64,000 nt of DNA from Macrococcoides goetzii (GCF_002742385.2 NZ_MJBI02000005.1:49673-113672), one strand, 5' to 3'. Positions 9,290-18,866 are shown, numbered from the stretch's first letter. Made by a program: numbers and translations. Notes: a model not told the origin generated them from the letters alone.

Positions 9290-10463
9290 AAATGTTCTCC
9301 TTTAATGTTTCATGTAAATGTTTAATGCGTTGTAGTTCTTCAGGTTTCTCGATTAACTCGATTGCCATCGTTGCCATTATTTTAGCACCTTGTAATAAGG
9401 CATGGTCTCCGTGTGCGCTCTTCGCTGCTTCACGAAATTCTACCGTGTGTCCAACAAGCGTTGATGGTCCCATCTTAATATGTGGGTGAATCGTCGGTAT
9501 GATGTGACTCACATTCCCCGTATCCGTTGAACCGAAACCAAAATCATCATGCAGAATCGGCTCATTATGCATAATAGCATGTTTCTCAAATAAATCATCT
9601 AAAAATGTATTTCTGATGAATTCATTAACACCATTTTGAATGTGATTGAGCTGATATTCTGCCCCTGCTGTAATCGCCGCACCTTGTGCTACACGATCAA
9701 CTTTACCGGTTAATACATCTAAATCTTTTCTGCTGATTGCTCGCGTATAAAATCTCGCTTTCGTATAATCCGGAATAATATTTGCTGACTTACCACCATC
9801 TAAAATCACACCATGCACTTTATCCGTCTTCTTAATATGCTGACGCAATTGGCCGATTCCATTAAAGAAACTGATCATCGCATCAAGCGCATTAATACCA
9901 TTATGCGCATTCTCAGAAGCATGCGCAGTCTTGCCAAAAAACTCCACTTCAAACACGTCTACTGCAAGTGTTGGCACGGTTCTAAACGATTCATGCCCCG
10001 GATGAATCATCAATGCTACATCACTATCATTAAATAATCCTGCTTTAACGTATGATGCTTTCGCACTACCGTTTACACCGCCTTCTTCAGCTGGTGTCCC
10101 AAATACCTGAATAACACCGCCTAAATCATCAATCACTTCTTTTAAAGCAATTGCTGATAATACACTAGATGTGCCGATAATGTTATGACCACATGCATGT
10201 CCTAAACCTGGCAATGCATCATATTCTGCTAGATAAGCGATAGTAGGTCCTGCTTTCTCACTTTCATACGTTGCGATAAATCCTGTTTCATGTCCAGCAA
10301 TATCACGTTCTATACTAAAACCTGCATCTTTTAATGTCTTGCTCAGTAAATTAGAGGCAAAGTATTCTTCATTGCCTAGTTCAGGTCGTGCGTGAATTTC
10401 ATGACTGATGCGCAAAAATTTATCTCTATGTTCATCTATATATTGCAATACTTTGTTATTCAT
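9279..10463 (-). CDS. M20 family amidohydrolase/peptidase
   Basis: A 394-residue zinc amidohydrolase of the M20D type (N-acyl amino acid / hippurate hydrolase-like). Metal ligands are visible in GHACGHNIIG and EEGGVNGS, with a dimerisation lid domain in the middle (GKTAHASENAHNGINALDA) and a distal HTVEF His. The start at 10463 is fixed by GGAGGAGATAATAAT; the frame extends upstream without support. It is the first gene behind the SAM riboswitch, so it is expected to be expressed when S-adenosylmethionine is low. A role in releasing methionine or cysteine from N-acyl or dipeptide forms is plausible but not proven. Confidence 0.8.
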   Translation of the reverse strand: MNNKVLQYIDEHRDKFLRISHEIHARPELGNEEYFASNLLSKTLKDAGFSIERDIAGHETGFIATYESEKAGPTIAYLAEYDALPGLGHACGHNIIGTSSVLSAIALKEVIDDLGGVIQVFGTPAEEGGVNGSAKASYVKAGLFNDSDVALMIHPGHESFRTVPTLAVDVFEVEFFGKTAHASENAHNGINALDAMISFFNGIGQLRQHIKKTDKVHGVILDGGKSANIIPDYTKARFYTRAISRKDLDVLTGKVDRVAQGAAITAGAEYQLNHIQNGVNEFIRNTFLDDLFEKHAIMHNEPILHDDFGFGSTDTGNVSHIIPTIHPHIKMGPSTLVGHTVEFREAAKSAHGDHALLQGAKIMATMAIELIEKPEELQRIKHLHETLKENIYGD

Positions 10464-10493
10464 ATTATTATCTCCTCCGTACTTATAAAAAAA

Positions 10494-10620
10494 AGACATT
10501 CCCAGATAGGAATGTCTACACGTTCTTATCTGCCAGCTTACGCTGTAGGAATTAGCACCTTACATTACTGCAGGTTGCTGGATGTCATCGGGCCCTTCCC
10601 TCGATCCGTCTTGATAAGTT
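10494..10620 (-). promoter_or_regulatory. SAM-I (S-box) riboswitch with terminator
   Basis: The minus strand shows the conserved S-box core in order: CTTATCAAGA at the 5' side of P1, GGGCCCGATGA, CAGCAACC, AAGGTGCTAATTCC, and CAGCG...GCTGGCAGATAAG closing P1. It is followed by a terminator, AGACATTCC...GGAATGTCT plus eight T (10494-10517, then T run to about 10486). SAM binding favours the terminator in this class, so the M20/ATP-grasp operon should be on when SAM is scarce. Confidence 0.95.
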
Positions 10621-10636
10621 ATTGAATTTAATACTA

Positions 10637-10665
10637 ACTATATAGTTATCTATAAATTCTGTCAA
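10637..10665 (-). promoter_or_regulatory. SigA promoter of the S-box operon
   Basis: TTGACA (10660-10665), 17-bp spacer, TATAGT (10637-10642). It sits between the end of the histidine kinase gene and the riboswitch. Confidence 0.85.
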
Positions 10666-10674
10666 ATATCAAAA

Positions 10675-12312
10675 TTAATATGTCGGTAAAGTAATTAAGA
10701 ATTTCGTGCCGGCCACTGAACTTACAACGTCTATCGTGCCATCATGCAGTTCAACGATTTCTTTTGCCACAGATAATCCCAAACCACTGCCATTATGATG
10801 TTCATTCGTTCTATTTCCACGATAGAACTGTTCAAAGATATGCGTCAGATCTTCCTGCGGTATACCTTGTCCGTTATCCGAAATTTCTATGATTGCGTTA
10901 CTTCCACTCGTGTACGTACTTATCCATACTTCAACATTAACGTTATGCGTAAAACTATTCGACACAATATTCGTCAGTACACGATCCATGCGTGACGTAT
11001 CAATATGAATCGTCGCATCTTCTTTATGGACGTAGCTTAACCCTTTATTGCCATATTGAGAGACAAATGCATCAATATACGTTCGTAAACACGTTTCTTC
11101 TGTATGGAACTGAATGCCATCACTTTTCAGTTGATAGACCATATTCAAATCTTTCAGCAGCTGATCGATATATAATGCTTTATCTTCAATAATGCTGATA
11201 AACTTCTTCTGTTCATCCGGTTCAAGCGGCATTCCACTGTTAAGTATTTTTGCGTAACCATAAATTGAACTCAGCGGTGTTTTTAGATCATGTGTAATAC
11301 CACGTACCCAGTTTTCACGCTGAATATTCATGTTACTTTGGTAATTTTTATCATCTGATAACTTTCCAGTAAGCTTCGCTATCGCTCCGTCGATTGGACT
11401 ATACATACGATATTTACGGCGCAATCGGCCATTTTTATATATTTTTTCATTATTTAATACGGAATAGTCACCTTTAGCCAGTTGCTCTACCCATGTTGAA
11501 AAATGTCTTAATGGTTGTGCTAAACGGTTACCTAAAAAGAATGATAACAGTAAAATAGCGGCTAATACAACAAGATTCATCCATGCATACCAAATTAAAA
11601 AGTTTTTCATAACATTCATAAAATCTTTATCATAAATATAGCTGTTTTCTGCAAATATTGCTTTCGTATCAGCGGGATGTGGATTTTTCTGAACAACATA
11701 ATAATTTTTATTATCTTTAAAATATGAAACAAAGAAATATTTTTGATAATTGTCGTTATTCTTATGCTTGAACAGCGTATTATTCACGACATCTTCATCA
11801 AACGCTCCAGAAATTTTAGTTAAACCTTTGCGCTCAACGACAAATAATGCGAGATTGTGTTCGTCCAGATAATTTTGTGCGTCTTTTTCATTTCTCTCTA
11901 GTTTACGTCTCGCTTCACTTAATATCGTATTCTGCAGATAGATGACCTGCTGTCCTTTTGGCATCTCCCAAGTCGTAAATTCTTCAGCACGATATGTATT
12001 TAACGGGCGCAACTTAAAGCCTTTTTCTGATGAATAAATCACTTCATCATCTTTATTCTTTACTACAAGTACTCCGTCATGTCGCTTAACATAATTAACC
12101 ATCTCTTTAATCGGTTTAACTTTATCCCCATCAAACTTAAAGTATTCACTGATAGAAAATGAATCTACACGCTGCATATCTTCTTCAAAGAAGCTTTGCT
12201 CACTCGTAAACAGGAAATAGACAAAGAAAGCACAAATAATGAATGTCACCGAAAAATAAAAAATCAGAAAATAACGGATAAAGCGAATCATAAATTTTTT
12301 GCTGATGCTCAT
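10675..12312 (-). CDS. Sensor histidine kinase of an uncharacterised two-component system
   Basis: A 545-residue membrane kinase. TM1 at about 10-33, an extracellular sensor of about 200 residues, TM2 at about 242-265, a HAMP-like linker, the dimerisation/phospho-acceptor box with the His in GITHDLKTPLSS, and the HATPase domain with N box NSFTHN, G1 DNGQGIP and G2 GSGLGLS. The start overlaps the regulator stop by four bases. It does not look like WalK, PhoR, SrrB, ArlS, SaeS, HssS or BraS by its sensor region, so I leave it unnamed. Stimulus unknown. Confidence 0.9.
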   Translation of the reverse strand: MSISKKFMIRFIRYFLIFYFSVTFIICAFFVYFLFTSEQSFFEEDMQRVDSFSISEYFKFDGDKVKPIKEMVNYVKRHDGVLVVKNKDDEVIYSSEKGFKLRPLNTYRAEEFTTWEMPKGQQVIYLQNTILSEARRKLERNEKDAQNYLDEHNLALFVVERKGLTKISGAFDEDVVNNTLFKHKNNDNYQKYFFVSYFKDNKNYYVVQKNPHPADTKAIFAENSYIYDKDFMNVMKNFLIWYAWMNLVVLAAILLLSFFLGNRLAQPLRHFSTWVEQLAKGDYSVLNNEKIYKNGRLRRKYRMYSPIDGAIAKLTGKLSDDKNYQSNMNIQRENWVRGITHDLKTPLSSIYGYAKILNSGMPLEPDEQKKFISIIEDKALYIDQLLKDLNMVYQLKSDGIQFHTEETCLRTYIDAFVSQYGNKGLSYVHKEDATIHIDTSRMDRVLTNIVSNSFTHNVNVEVWISTYTSGSNAIIEISDNGQGIPQEDLTHIFEQFYRGNRTNEHHNGSGLGLSVAKEIVELHDGTIDVVSSVAGTKFLITLPTY

Positions 12313-12983
12313 CTATCCTCACCTGATTTTAAAATATAGCCGATACCACGTGACGTTAATAATAATTTCGGTTTACTCGGCTCAACTTCGAGCTTTTCTC
12401 TTAACTTTCTGATATGCACCATTACGGTATTATCATCAACAAACTGATTTTCCCACACCGCTTCATAAATCTGCTCTTTCGTACAGATTTCATCCTGATG
12501 TTCATATAGGTATTGCATCAATAAATATTGTTTTCCTGAAAGTAGATATTTCTTATCTCTTACAGTTAATTCTGCATTACGTTCATCAAATGAATATAAC
12601 ACCTTTTCTTTTTTACCGGACTTCATGTAACGCTCAACATTGACTTTTACTCTCACTGCAAGCTCCATCGGATTAAATGGCTTTGTAATATAATCATCTG
12701 CTCCATTTTGAAAGCCTTTAATCTTATCTCTATCCTGCGTATTGGCTGACACATAAAGAATCGGCGCATCGGTCATTTCTCGTATTTCATTGCCAAGATC
12801 ATAACCTGACCCATCTCCAAGATTTATATCTAGTAGATACGTATCATAATGCGCACTAATCATCGACTTCGCCTGTGCAAATGTAGAAGCAATATCAACT
12901 TTTTCGAATCCTTCACGCACGAGAATAAACTTTATAAGTTCAGCAATCTCAAGTTCATCTTCTACGATTAATATTGACGGCAT
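12309..12983 (-). CDS. OmpR-family response regulator
   Basis: A 224-residue regulator with a receiver domain (acidic pair in VEDE, phospho-acceptor in LLDINLGDG, Lys in YITKPF) and a C-terminal winged helix (YEAVWENQFVDDNTVMVHIRKLREKL). It is the first gene of a two-gene operon with the kinase at 10675-12312. Targets are not visible; the S-box operon immediately downstream has its own promoter. Confidence 0.92.
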   Translation of the reverse strand: MPSILIVEDELEIAELIKFILVREGFEKVDIASTFAQAKSMISAHYDTYLLDINLGDGSGYDLGNEIREMTDAPILYVSANTQDRDKIKGFQNGADDYITKPFNPMELAVRVKVNVERYMKSGKKEKVLYSFDERNAELTVRDKKYLLSGKQYLLMQYLYEHQDEICTKEQIYEAVWENQFVDDNTVMVHIRKLREKLEVEPSKPKLLLTSRGIGYILKSGEDR

Positions 12984-13073
12984 ATTTTCGACTCCTTTAA
13001 AAGATGCATTTATTTAGTAATAATAACAAAATTTCCACTATTTTTGTATTATTCTTTAAAATGATAAAAAAAT

Positions 13074-13099
13074 AAGACTGAAGTAATTACTTCAATCTT
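13074..13099 (-). terminator. Terminator of the GrpB-like gene
   Basis: A near-perfect palindromic stem, AAGATTGAAGTAATTACTTCAGTCTT, followed on the minus strand by ATTTTTTT. Confidence 0.75.
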
Positions 13100-13103
13100 A
13101 GAC

Positions 13104-13646
13104 TTAAATTATTGAAACATCTTCATGAGATGTTCTATCACTATACCAGTCCACTGCTTTTACCGTCATCACAGTTACAAAGATCAGTTTAGACTGTTCA
13201 TACGTCTGCACATCAAATGGATACATTTTAGCGAGTTCTCTTTTCACACTATTATAGCGTTCCATCTCGCTCGGATAATATTTCAAATAACTGGTAAACG
13301 CAGTCATTTCAATAATCTTTTCGTGACCTACAGGAAAAATATAGAGTTGATGCGTTCTGTCACCTGAAATGCGCTTCACATATTGCAGACTATCTTTAAA
13401 TTCCGGTGTGATGCTTTCATAACCTAAATTGATTAAAGCCATATGCTGTGTTTCAAAGAGCTGCAAACTTTTAGTGACAATCATCATATCAATAATTGGT
13501 TTAGCCGACATACCAGGGACTGCTGTTGAACCGATATGCAATATATTATCGGCGTGCTCTTTAATACTATTTTTTAATTTTCTGCTTTCATCTAAAAACA
13601 AATGCTGCCAAATACTATCATATGATAAAACAACAATCCTCTTCAT
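13104..13646 (-). CDS. GrpB/UPF0157 family nucleotidyltransferase-like protein
   Basis: A 180-residue protein of the GrpB family, with a nucleotidyltransferase fold: the segment HIGSTAVPGMSAKPIIDMMI has the GS...DxD-like core of that superfamily. In other proteins GrpB is fused to dephospho-CoA kinase, but its activity is not settled. The ATG at 13646 lies behind a weak GGTGG; the longer frame from 13706 has no better site. Monocistronic and divergent from the transsulfuration operon. Confidence 0.75.
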   Translation of the reverse strand: MKRIVVLSYDSIWQHLFLDESRKLKNSIKEHADNILHIGSTAVPGMSAKPIIDMMIVTKSLQLFETQHMALINLGYESITPEFKDSLQYVKRISGDRTHQLYIFPVGHEKIIEMTAFTSYLKYYPSEMERYNSVKRELAKMYPFDVQTYEQSKLIFVTVMTVKAVDWYSDRTSHEDVSII

Positions 13647-13799
13647 ATGCCACCAACTTTCAAATTTTGTAATAAAACTATTATATCTTATTGTGACCAT
13701 GTTCACAAACTATTTCGTTGTTTTCTACTTTATGTCATGTTATTATTAATTCCGAGTTAACCGATAAGATTACTTAAAGTATAGGAGCGGAAAATAATA

Positions 13800-15320
13800 A
13801 TGAGCTTACCTTTTATGGATATATTTAAAGACTGGGCATCAGAATACGATAACTTCGTAACTGGTCAGGACCCTGAGTATAAAGATGTTTTTGTGAACTA
13901 TGACTTTATGATCGCCCAAGCAGTGAAATACGCTAAAGGCGATGTTGTAGAATTTGGACCGGGTACCGGTAATTTAACTAATTACCTTTTACAGCAAGGT
14001 TTAAACGTACGTGCGATTGAACCGAGTGAAGAAATGGCTGCCATCGGAGAAAAGAAGACTGGAATTACTTTTGAGCGTGGTGACTTTTTAAACTTTAAAC
14101 AGCAACCAGCTGACACATTTATCTCTTCATTTGCATTCCATCACTTAACGGATACAGAAAAAGATATCGCTATCGGTAAGTATGCGGAATTATTAAATGA
14201 AGGTGGCCGTGTCATCATTTTAGATACAATCTTCAATTCTGAAGAAGAGAAACAGTCGATGATAGAGCATTATACGTCACTTGGCTTTAATAATTTAGTA
14301 GAAGATTTAAACCGTGAATACTATCCATTAAAAGAGACAATGGAAAGCATCGCGAGTCGCAACGGCTTCGATTATCACGATACGCAACTGAACCGCTTTG
14401 CACATCTGCAAATTTTAGAAAAAAAAACAATTAAAAAACCATTCGATTTAATCGGTCACACACCGATGATAGAAATTACAGCATTTCCATTAAATAAGGG
14501 AAATCGTATTTTCGCAAAACTAGAGCATCATAATTTAGGTGGCTCGGTAAAAGATCGATTAGGACTAAATATTATTATGAAAGCGTTAGATCGCGGCGAT
14601 ATTAAAAGCGGTCAAGTCGTAGAAGCAACAGCCGGAAATACTGGTATCGGGTTAGCACTCGTATGCCAGAAGTTTGATTTAAAGTTACGTGTATACGTTC
14701 CAGAGAAGTTCAGTGTTGAAAAACAAAGCATCATGCGTGCTTTAGGTGCAGAAATTATCAATACACCAACAGAAAAAGGGATGCTATTTGCACGCGAGGA
14801 AGCTTTGAAATATGCACAGGAAACTGGCGCATTCTTCACAAATCAATTCGAATCGCCTGATAATCCTTCTAGTTATGAAGAACTTGCCAATGAAATTATC
14901 GCTGATGTTGGACGCGTTGATATGATCGTAGCTGGCGCTGGTTCAGGTGGTACGTTTACAGGACTAGCACATTACTTTAAAGATGCACATAAAGTAATCG
15001 TAGAGCCGGAAGGTTCAATATTAAATGGTGGAGCATCAGGCAGTCACAGAACTGAAGGTATCGGTGTTGAAAAATGGCCAGACTTCTTACCGAAAGATTT
15101 AATCGATGCAGTTGAAACGATCTCTGATATCGATGCTTTTACAAAAGTGTCAGAACTTGCTAAGCTTGAAGGGTTAATGCAAGGTAGTTCATCTGGTGCT
15201 GCATTACAGGCAGCGTTAAATCAGCAACAACACTTTACGAATCAAAATATCGTAGTCATCTTCCCGGATGCAAGTGACAGATATTTATCACAAGCAATAT
15301 TTAATATTAAAGGAGAATAA
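13800..15320 (+). CDS. YrrT methyltransferase fused to MccA-type cystathionine beta-synthase
   Basis: 506 residues in one frame. Residues 1-205 are a class I SAM-dependent methyltransferase like YrrT (glycine motif VVEFGPGTGNLT, then FHHL). From about 210 a complete PLP enzyme of the MccA/CysK family follows: IGHTPM, the PLP lysine in GGSVKDRLG, the Asn loop TAGNTG and the phosphate loop GAGSGGTFTG. MccA condenses homocysteine with O-acetylserine to cystathionine. In B. subtilis yrrT and mccA are separate neighbours in mtn-yrrT-mccA-mccB. The junction lies just after an A9 run (14419-14427); one extra A would end the methyltransferase at codon 209. GGAG lies before the ATG. First gene of the operon with mccB and luxS. 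Confidence 0.85.
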   Translation: MSLPFMDIFKDWASEYDNFVTGQDPEYKDVFVNYDFMIAQAVKYAKGDVVEFGPGTGNLTNYLLQQGLNVRAIEPSEEMAAIGEKKTGITFERGDFLNFKQQPADTFISSFAFHHLTDTEKDIAIGKYAELLNEGGRVIILDTIFNSEEEKQSMIEHYTSLGFNNLVEDLNREYYPLKETMESIASRNGFDYHDTQLNRFAHLQILEKKTIKKPFDLIGHTPMIEITAFPLNKGNRIFAKLEHHNLGGSVKDRLGLNIIMKALDRGDIKSGQVVEATAGNTGIGLALVCQKFDLKLRVYVPEKFSVEKQSIMRALGAEIINTPTEKGMLFAREEALKYAQETGAFFTNQFESPDNPSSYEELANEIIADVGRVDMIVAGAGSGGTFTGLAHYFKDAHKVIVEPEGSILNGGASGSHRTEGIGVEKWPDFLPKDLIDAVETISDIDAFTKVSELAKLEGLMQGSSSGAALQAALNQQQHFTNQNIVVIFPDASDRYLSQAIFNIKGE

Positions 15321-15322
15321 CA

Positions 15323-16468
15323 ATGAAGAAAAAAACAATGATGATTCATGGTGGACAAACGACTGATGCTTTTACTGGATCAGTCAATGCACCAATTTAT
15401 CAGACAAGCACATATAAACAAGATGGTATCGGTAACTTACGACAAGGTTATGAGTATTCTCGTACGAAGAACCCAACGCGTACTGCCTTAGAAACATTAA
15501 TCGCAGACCTTGAACATGGACACGAAGGTTTCGCATTCGGTTCAGGCATGGCAGCAGTATCAACAGTAGTGATGCTGTTAAATGCCGGTGACCATATTGT
15601 GGTTGGTAGCGACGTATACGGCGGAACATACCGTGTATTTACTAAAGTATTTGACCGTATCGGTATTAAATCAACGTTTGTAGATACAACAGATGTTGAA
15701 GCGGTTAAAGCGGCAATTACACCTGAAACTAAGATGTTATATATCGAAACACCGACAAATCCATTACTCAATGTTACTGACATTCGTGCAATGGTAGAAA
15801 TCGCACAAGCAAACAACTTAATCTCAGTAGTAGATAATACATTTATGACACCATATTTCCAGAATCCAATCGATCTAGGTGTTGATATCGTATTACATTC
15901 AGCAACAAAATATATCGGTGGTCATAGTGATGTTGTAGCAGGATTACTTGTTTCTCGTACTCCAGAATTATCAGAACAAATCCACTTTATCCAGAACTCT
16001 GTTGGTGGTATTCTTGGGCCACAAGATAGTTTCTTACTTGTACGTGGTATTAAAACATTAGCACTGCGTATGGAACAAACTGAAAAATCAACGATGAAAA
16101 TTATCGAATTCCTACAATCACAAGATAAAGTAACAAATATCTTCCATCCATCATTATTAGATGCAGAACGTAAAGCAATTCATGAATCACAAGCAACTGG
16201 ATTTGGTGGTATGATTTCTTTTGATGTGGGTTCTAAAGAAAATGCTGAACTACTTGTAAAATCTTTAAAATACTTTACATTAGCTGAATCATTAGGTGCA
16301 GTTGAAAGTTTAATCTCTGTACCAAGTCAAATGACACATGCATCTATTCCACGTGAACGTCGTTTAGAATTAGGCATCACTGATGGATTAGTGCGTATTT
16401 CAGTGGGTATTGAAGATAGTGAAGATTTATTAGCAGATTTAAAAGAAGGATTTTCATTACTTAAATAA
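15323..16468 (+). CDS. mccB: Cystathionine gamma-lyase / homocysteine gamma-lyase
   Basis: Second step of reverse transsulfuration: cystathionine to cysteine, ammonia and 2-oxobutyrate. A 381-residue Cys/Met-metabolism PLP enzyme with the PLP lysine in [22 protein letters not shown] near the N-terminus and GGMISFD near the C-terminus. AAAGGAGAATAAC precedes the ATG, two bases after the stop of the fusion gene. Placement after MccA and before luxS favours the lyase over cystathionine gamma-synthase. Confidence 0.88.
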   Translation: MKKKTMMIHGGQTTDAFTGSVNAPIYQTSTYKQDGIGNLRQGYEYSRTKNPTRTALETLIADLEHGHEGFAFGSGMAAVSTVVMLLNAGDHIVVGSDVYGGTYRVFTKVFDRIGIKSTFVDTTDVEAVKAAITPETKMLYIETPTNPLLNVTDIRAMVEIAQANNLISVVDNTFMTPYFQNPIDLGVDIVLHSATKYIGGHSDVVAGLLVSRTPELSEQIHFIQNSVGGILGPQDSFLLVRGIKTLALRMEQTEKSTMKIIEFLQSQDKVTNIFHPSLLDAERKAIHESQATGFGGMISFDVGSKENAELLVKSLKYFTLAESLGAVESLISVPSQMTHASIPRERRLELGITDGLVRISVGIEDSEDLLADLKEGFSLLK

Positions 16469-16482
16469 TTAGGAGGCATATC

Positions 16483-16968
16483 ATGACACAAAAAATGAAC
16501 GTTGAAAGCTTTAACTTAGACCATACAATCGTAGACGCACCATTCGTACGTTTAGCAGGTATTAAAGAAGGTATCAATGGCGATGTTATTAACAAATACG
16601 ATATCCGTTTCAAACAACCAAACAAAGAACATATGGAAATGCCTGCACTTCATTCATTAGAACATTTAATGGCTGAGAACATCCGTAATCATACAGATAA
16701 AGTTGTAGATTTATCACCAATGGGATGTCAGACAGGATTCTACCTATCACTAATTAACCATGATGACTATGAAGACGTGTTAGTTATCCTGGAAAAAACA
16801 TTAAATGACGTTCTTGCTGCTACAGAAGTACCAGCATGTAACGAAGTACAATGTGGATGGGCTGCAAGCCACTCATTAGAAGGTGCGCAAGCTATTGCTA
16901 AAGAAATGTTAAGTAAAAAAGAAGGCTGGAGAAATATTTATCAAGAAGGTAAAGCACCAGCAGAATAA
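16483..16968 (+). CDS. luxS: S-ribosylhomocysteine lyase
   Basis: Splits S-ribosylhomocysteine into homocysteine and DPD, the precursor of autoinducer-2. 161 residues with the metal-binding [14 protein letters not shown] motif, a later Cys-rich GCQTG segment, and Cys in [18 protein letters not shown] precedes the ATG, 14 bp after mccB. Its homocysteine product is the substrate of the fused MccA domain upstream, so the operon forms a SAH-to-cysteine recycling route; the nucleosidase mtn is not in this cluster. Confidence 0.95.
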   Translation: MTQKMNVESFNLDHTIVDAPFVRLAGIKEGINGDVINKYDIRFKQPNKEHMEMPALHSLEHLMAENIRNHTDKVVDLSPMGCQTGFYLSLINHDDYEDVLVILEKTLNDVLAATEVPACNEVQCGWAASHSLEGAQAIAKEMLSKKEGWRNIYQEGKAPAE

Positions 16969-16970
16969 TT

Positions 16971-17003
16971 AAAAATCCACCTCGTCTGAGGTGGATTTTT
17001 TTC
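16971..17003 (+). terminator. Terminator of the transsulfuration/luxS operon
   Basis: AAAAATCCACCTC, loop GTCT, GAGGTGGATTTTTTT: a strong stem with T run directly after luxS. It may also act on the convergent gene at 17029. Confidence 0.9.
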
Positions 17004-17028
17004 TAACTCAATCACAATAATTCATTGA

Positions 17029-17637
17029 TTAAAATCTAATTAAATTAGCGGCTGCATAAACATCATCATATTCGTTCAATACTTTTAACTGTTCATCAAC
17101 AATATCTAAATGATATGGCCCAGTCATCTCACCAATTTCATACATCTTCGCACGATCAATGTCATCATGCTTCTTAAAGTTAAACGTTACGCTGTAATCT
17201 GATTTCTCTCCAGTACCATAAACAAGTTCACCTAAAACTTTAGTCGTACCATTACCTTCAAAGTAAGGTTTCAACTCTAATGGCAATGTAAATCTGAAAC
17301 GATAATGCGGTGTATTATGCATTAAATAATTGTATAACACACGATCAATTCTATAATCTAAGCGGAAAGCAACACCATTATCGTTTGGCGTTACGACTAA
17401 ATTCTTCACCATAAAGTGTGGCATATGAAACTCTTTACCTACAGCTTCAGGTGGTGTCGGTTCCGGTTTTACAAGTTCAACATTGACGCTTTTTTTCTTC
17501 TCATCATTATGTTTCAAATTTTGTACCTCATCGTTTTGTTTTTGATTTTTCGTTAAGAAATAATAAAGTGCTCCACTCGCTGCAACAAATACAATTGCAC
17601 CGACCGCACCAGTCGTCTTTTTACAGTTACATTTCAT
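17029..17637 (-). CDS. Membrane-anchored hypothetical protein
   Basis: A 202-residue protein with a short Cys-containing basic start (MKCNCKKT), one helix at about 10-27 (GAVGAIVFVAASGALYYFL) and then a soluble domain of about 140 residues rich in beta-strand-like alternation. The tether in between is charged and contains a Pro-rich PEPTPPE stretch. No signal peptidase or lipobox site is evident, so it is probably anchored with the domain outside. A strong AAGGGGACG precedes the ATG. Family not recognised. Convergent with luxS. Confidence 0.65.
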   Translation of the reverse strand: MKCNCKKTTGAVGAIVFVAASGALYYFLTKNQKQNDEVQNLKHNDEKKKSVNVELVKPEPTPPEAVGKEFHMPHFMVKNLVVTPNDNGVAFRLDYRIDRVLYNYLMHNTPHYRFRFTLPLELKPYFEGNGTTKVLGELVYGTGEKSDYSVTFNFKKHDDIDRAKMYEIGEMTGPYHLDIVDEQLKVLNEYDDVYAAANLIRF

Positions 17638-17798
17638 AGTGACGTCCCCTTTATCTACGTTATTTTATTTCACTATACCCCATTCATCCTTCTTTTAAGC
17701 GAAACTATTGAAAAACTATAAAAATCTATAAAAAACTATAAAAAAAATAAAAAACATGGTAATGTAGTGTTTGTACTTTAAGAAACGAGGTTTTATGT

Positions 17799-18479
17799 AT
17801 GCTTTTTTCACGAACACCAGTAAATAAACTTTTACCGTTCGTATACACAACACTTTTTGTTATTTTTATATTACTTATATTTGAGCAGATGCTACAAATG
17901 GTTATTGTTTTATTATTTCCGGACATATATAGTGTATTACCCTTTACTTTAGACATTTTCTTTACAGAAAATATTAGTGAACTTACAAATATTCCTTCAT
18001 GGATCATTATTCTGATTGTCATCACCATACTTATCGCATTAACATTCTGGATCGTTGAATTACTCGTAAAATATAATGAGCGTCAGGAAGAACTATACAT
18101 CGGTGATATCACAGATCATCACCTTTACTTAGCCATATTTACACGTCCAAATGTTAATATAACAGATCTACCGATTTACACCGGAGACTTTATGCGTGAT
18201 AATAAAGGGACTTCAAGCACTTCAAAAACAAATAGTACACCAGGTGAACTCTATAAATTCATGCATGCAGCACTGTTTAGTAAACCACTTGATGAGGTCT
18301 TCTATATACAGCATATTAAAGTTCAGAAAGAAACATGGCGAGGACTTAAATTTACAGGTGAAGCGATAACGAATAAACGTAATCTACTCGTACGAAAGCA
18401 GAAGAAATTCTTCCTTTCCCGCTCAGTAAACGATTACGATAAAATGAAAACATTCATTAAAAGTATCGCTGAAAACTAA
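17799..18479 (+). CDS. Hypothetical protein with two transmembrane helices
   Basis: 226 residues. Two hydrophobic helices at about 14-42 and 66-88 are followed by a soluble C-terminal domain of about 135 residues (from YNERQEELYIGDITDHH) that ends in a basic stretch. ACGAGG lies 8 bases before the ATG. No family recognised; no operon partner with certainty, although the small gene at 18534 is 54 bp downstream on the same strand. Confidence 0.6.
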   Translation: MLFSRTPVNKLLPFVYTTLFVIFILLIFEQMLQMVIVLLFPDIYSVLPFTLDIFFTENISELTNIPSWIIILIVITILIALTFWIVELLVKYNERQEELYIGDITDHHLYLAIFTRPNVNITDLPIYTGDFMRDNKGTSSTSKTNSTPGELYKFMHAALFSKPLDEVFYIQHIKVQKETWRGLKFTGEAITNKRNLLVRKQKKFFLSRSVNDYDKMKTFIKSIAEN

Positions 18480-18533
18480 CATTTACAGATAATTTACTTT
18501 AAATTCACTCCACCTCAATATTAAAGGGGTAAG

Positions 18534-18824
18534 ATGTCTATCATGGAGATGATAGACATGTTTACAGAAAAAGAACGTTTAAACTTAATTATGTCGTATG
18601 GTTTAGAAGAATCCATCGATCTTTATAATAAATATTATGATGAAATCCATTCTATAGATTTAAAAAAATTTAAATCAACAATGAGCATCCAGTATGATTT
18701 GCCACAAAAACTTGCTGATGCCATATACTTTATAGAATACCATTATAAAAATCGTGGCACTCACTTTGAAGAGATCATGGACTTCTTTAATACTTTACGC
18801 GCGATTGAACGACAAGTGATATAA
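18534..18824 (+). CDS. Small hypothetical cytoplasmic protein
   Basis: 96 residues, charged and predicted helical, with the segment LIMSYGLEESIDLYNKYYDEIH. Two starts are possible: the ATG at 18534 behind AAAGGGGTAAG (short spacing) and the ATG at 18558 behind GGAG (spacing 9); the second would give 88 residues. No family recognised. It ends at a strong bidirectional terminator shared with deoB. Confidence 0.55.
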   Translation: MSIMEMIDMFTEKERLNLIMSYGLEESIDLYNKYYDEIHSIDLKKFKSTMSIQYDLPQKLADAIYFIEYHYKNRGTHFEEIMDFFNTLRAIERQVI

Positions 18825-18859
18825 AAATGGCTCACTACAATATGTAGCGAGCATTTTTA
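18823..18859. terminator. Bidirectional terminator
   Basis: AAAAATGGCTCACTACA pairs with TGTAGCGAGCATTTTT with one mismatch. A run of A on the left and T on the right lets it serve both the small gene and the convergent deoB. Confidence 0.85.
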
Positions 18860-18866
18860 TTAGTTT

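Noticed and set aside
13745..13785. CymR operator before the transsulfuration operon
   Set aside because: The segment around ATTCCGAGTTAACCG resembles half of a CymR box, but I could not match a full consensus with confidence.
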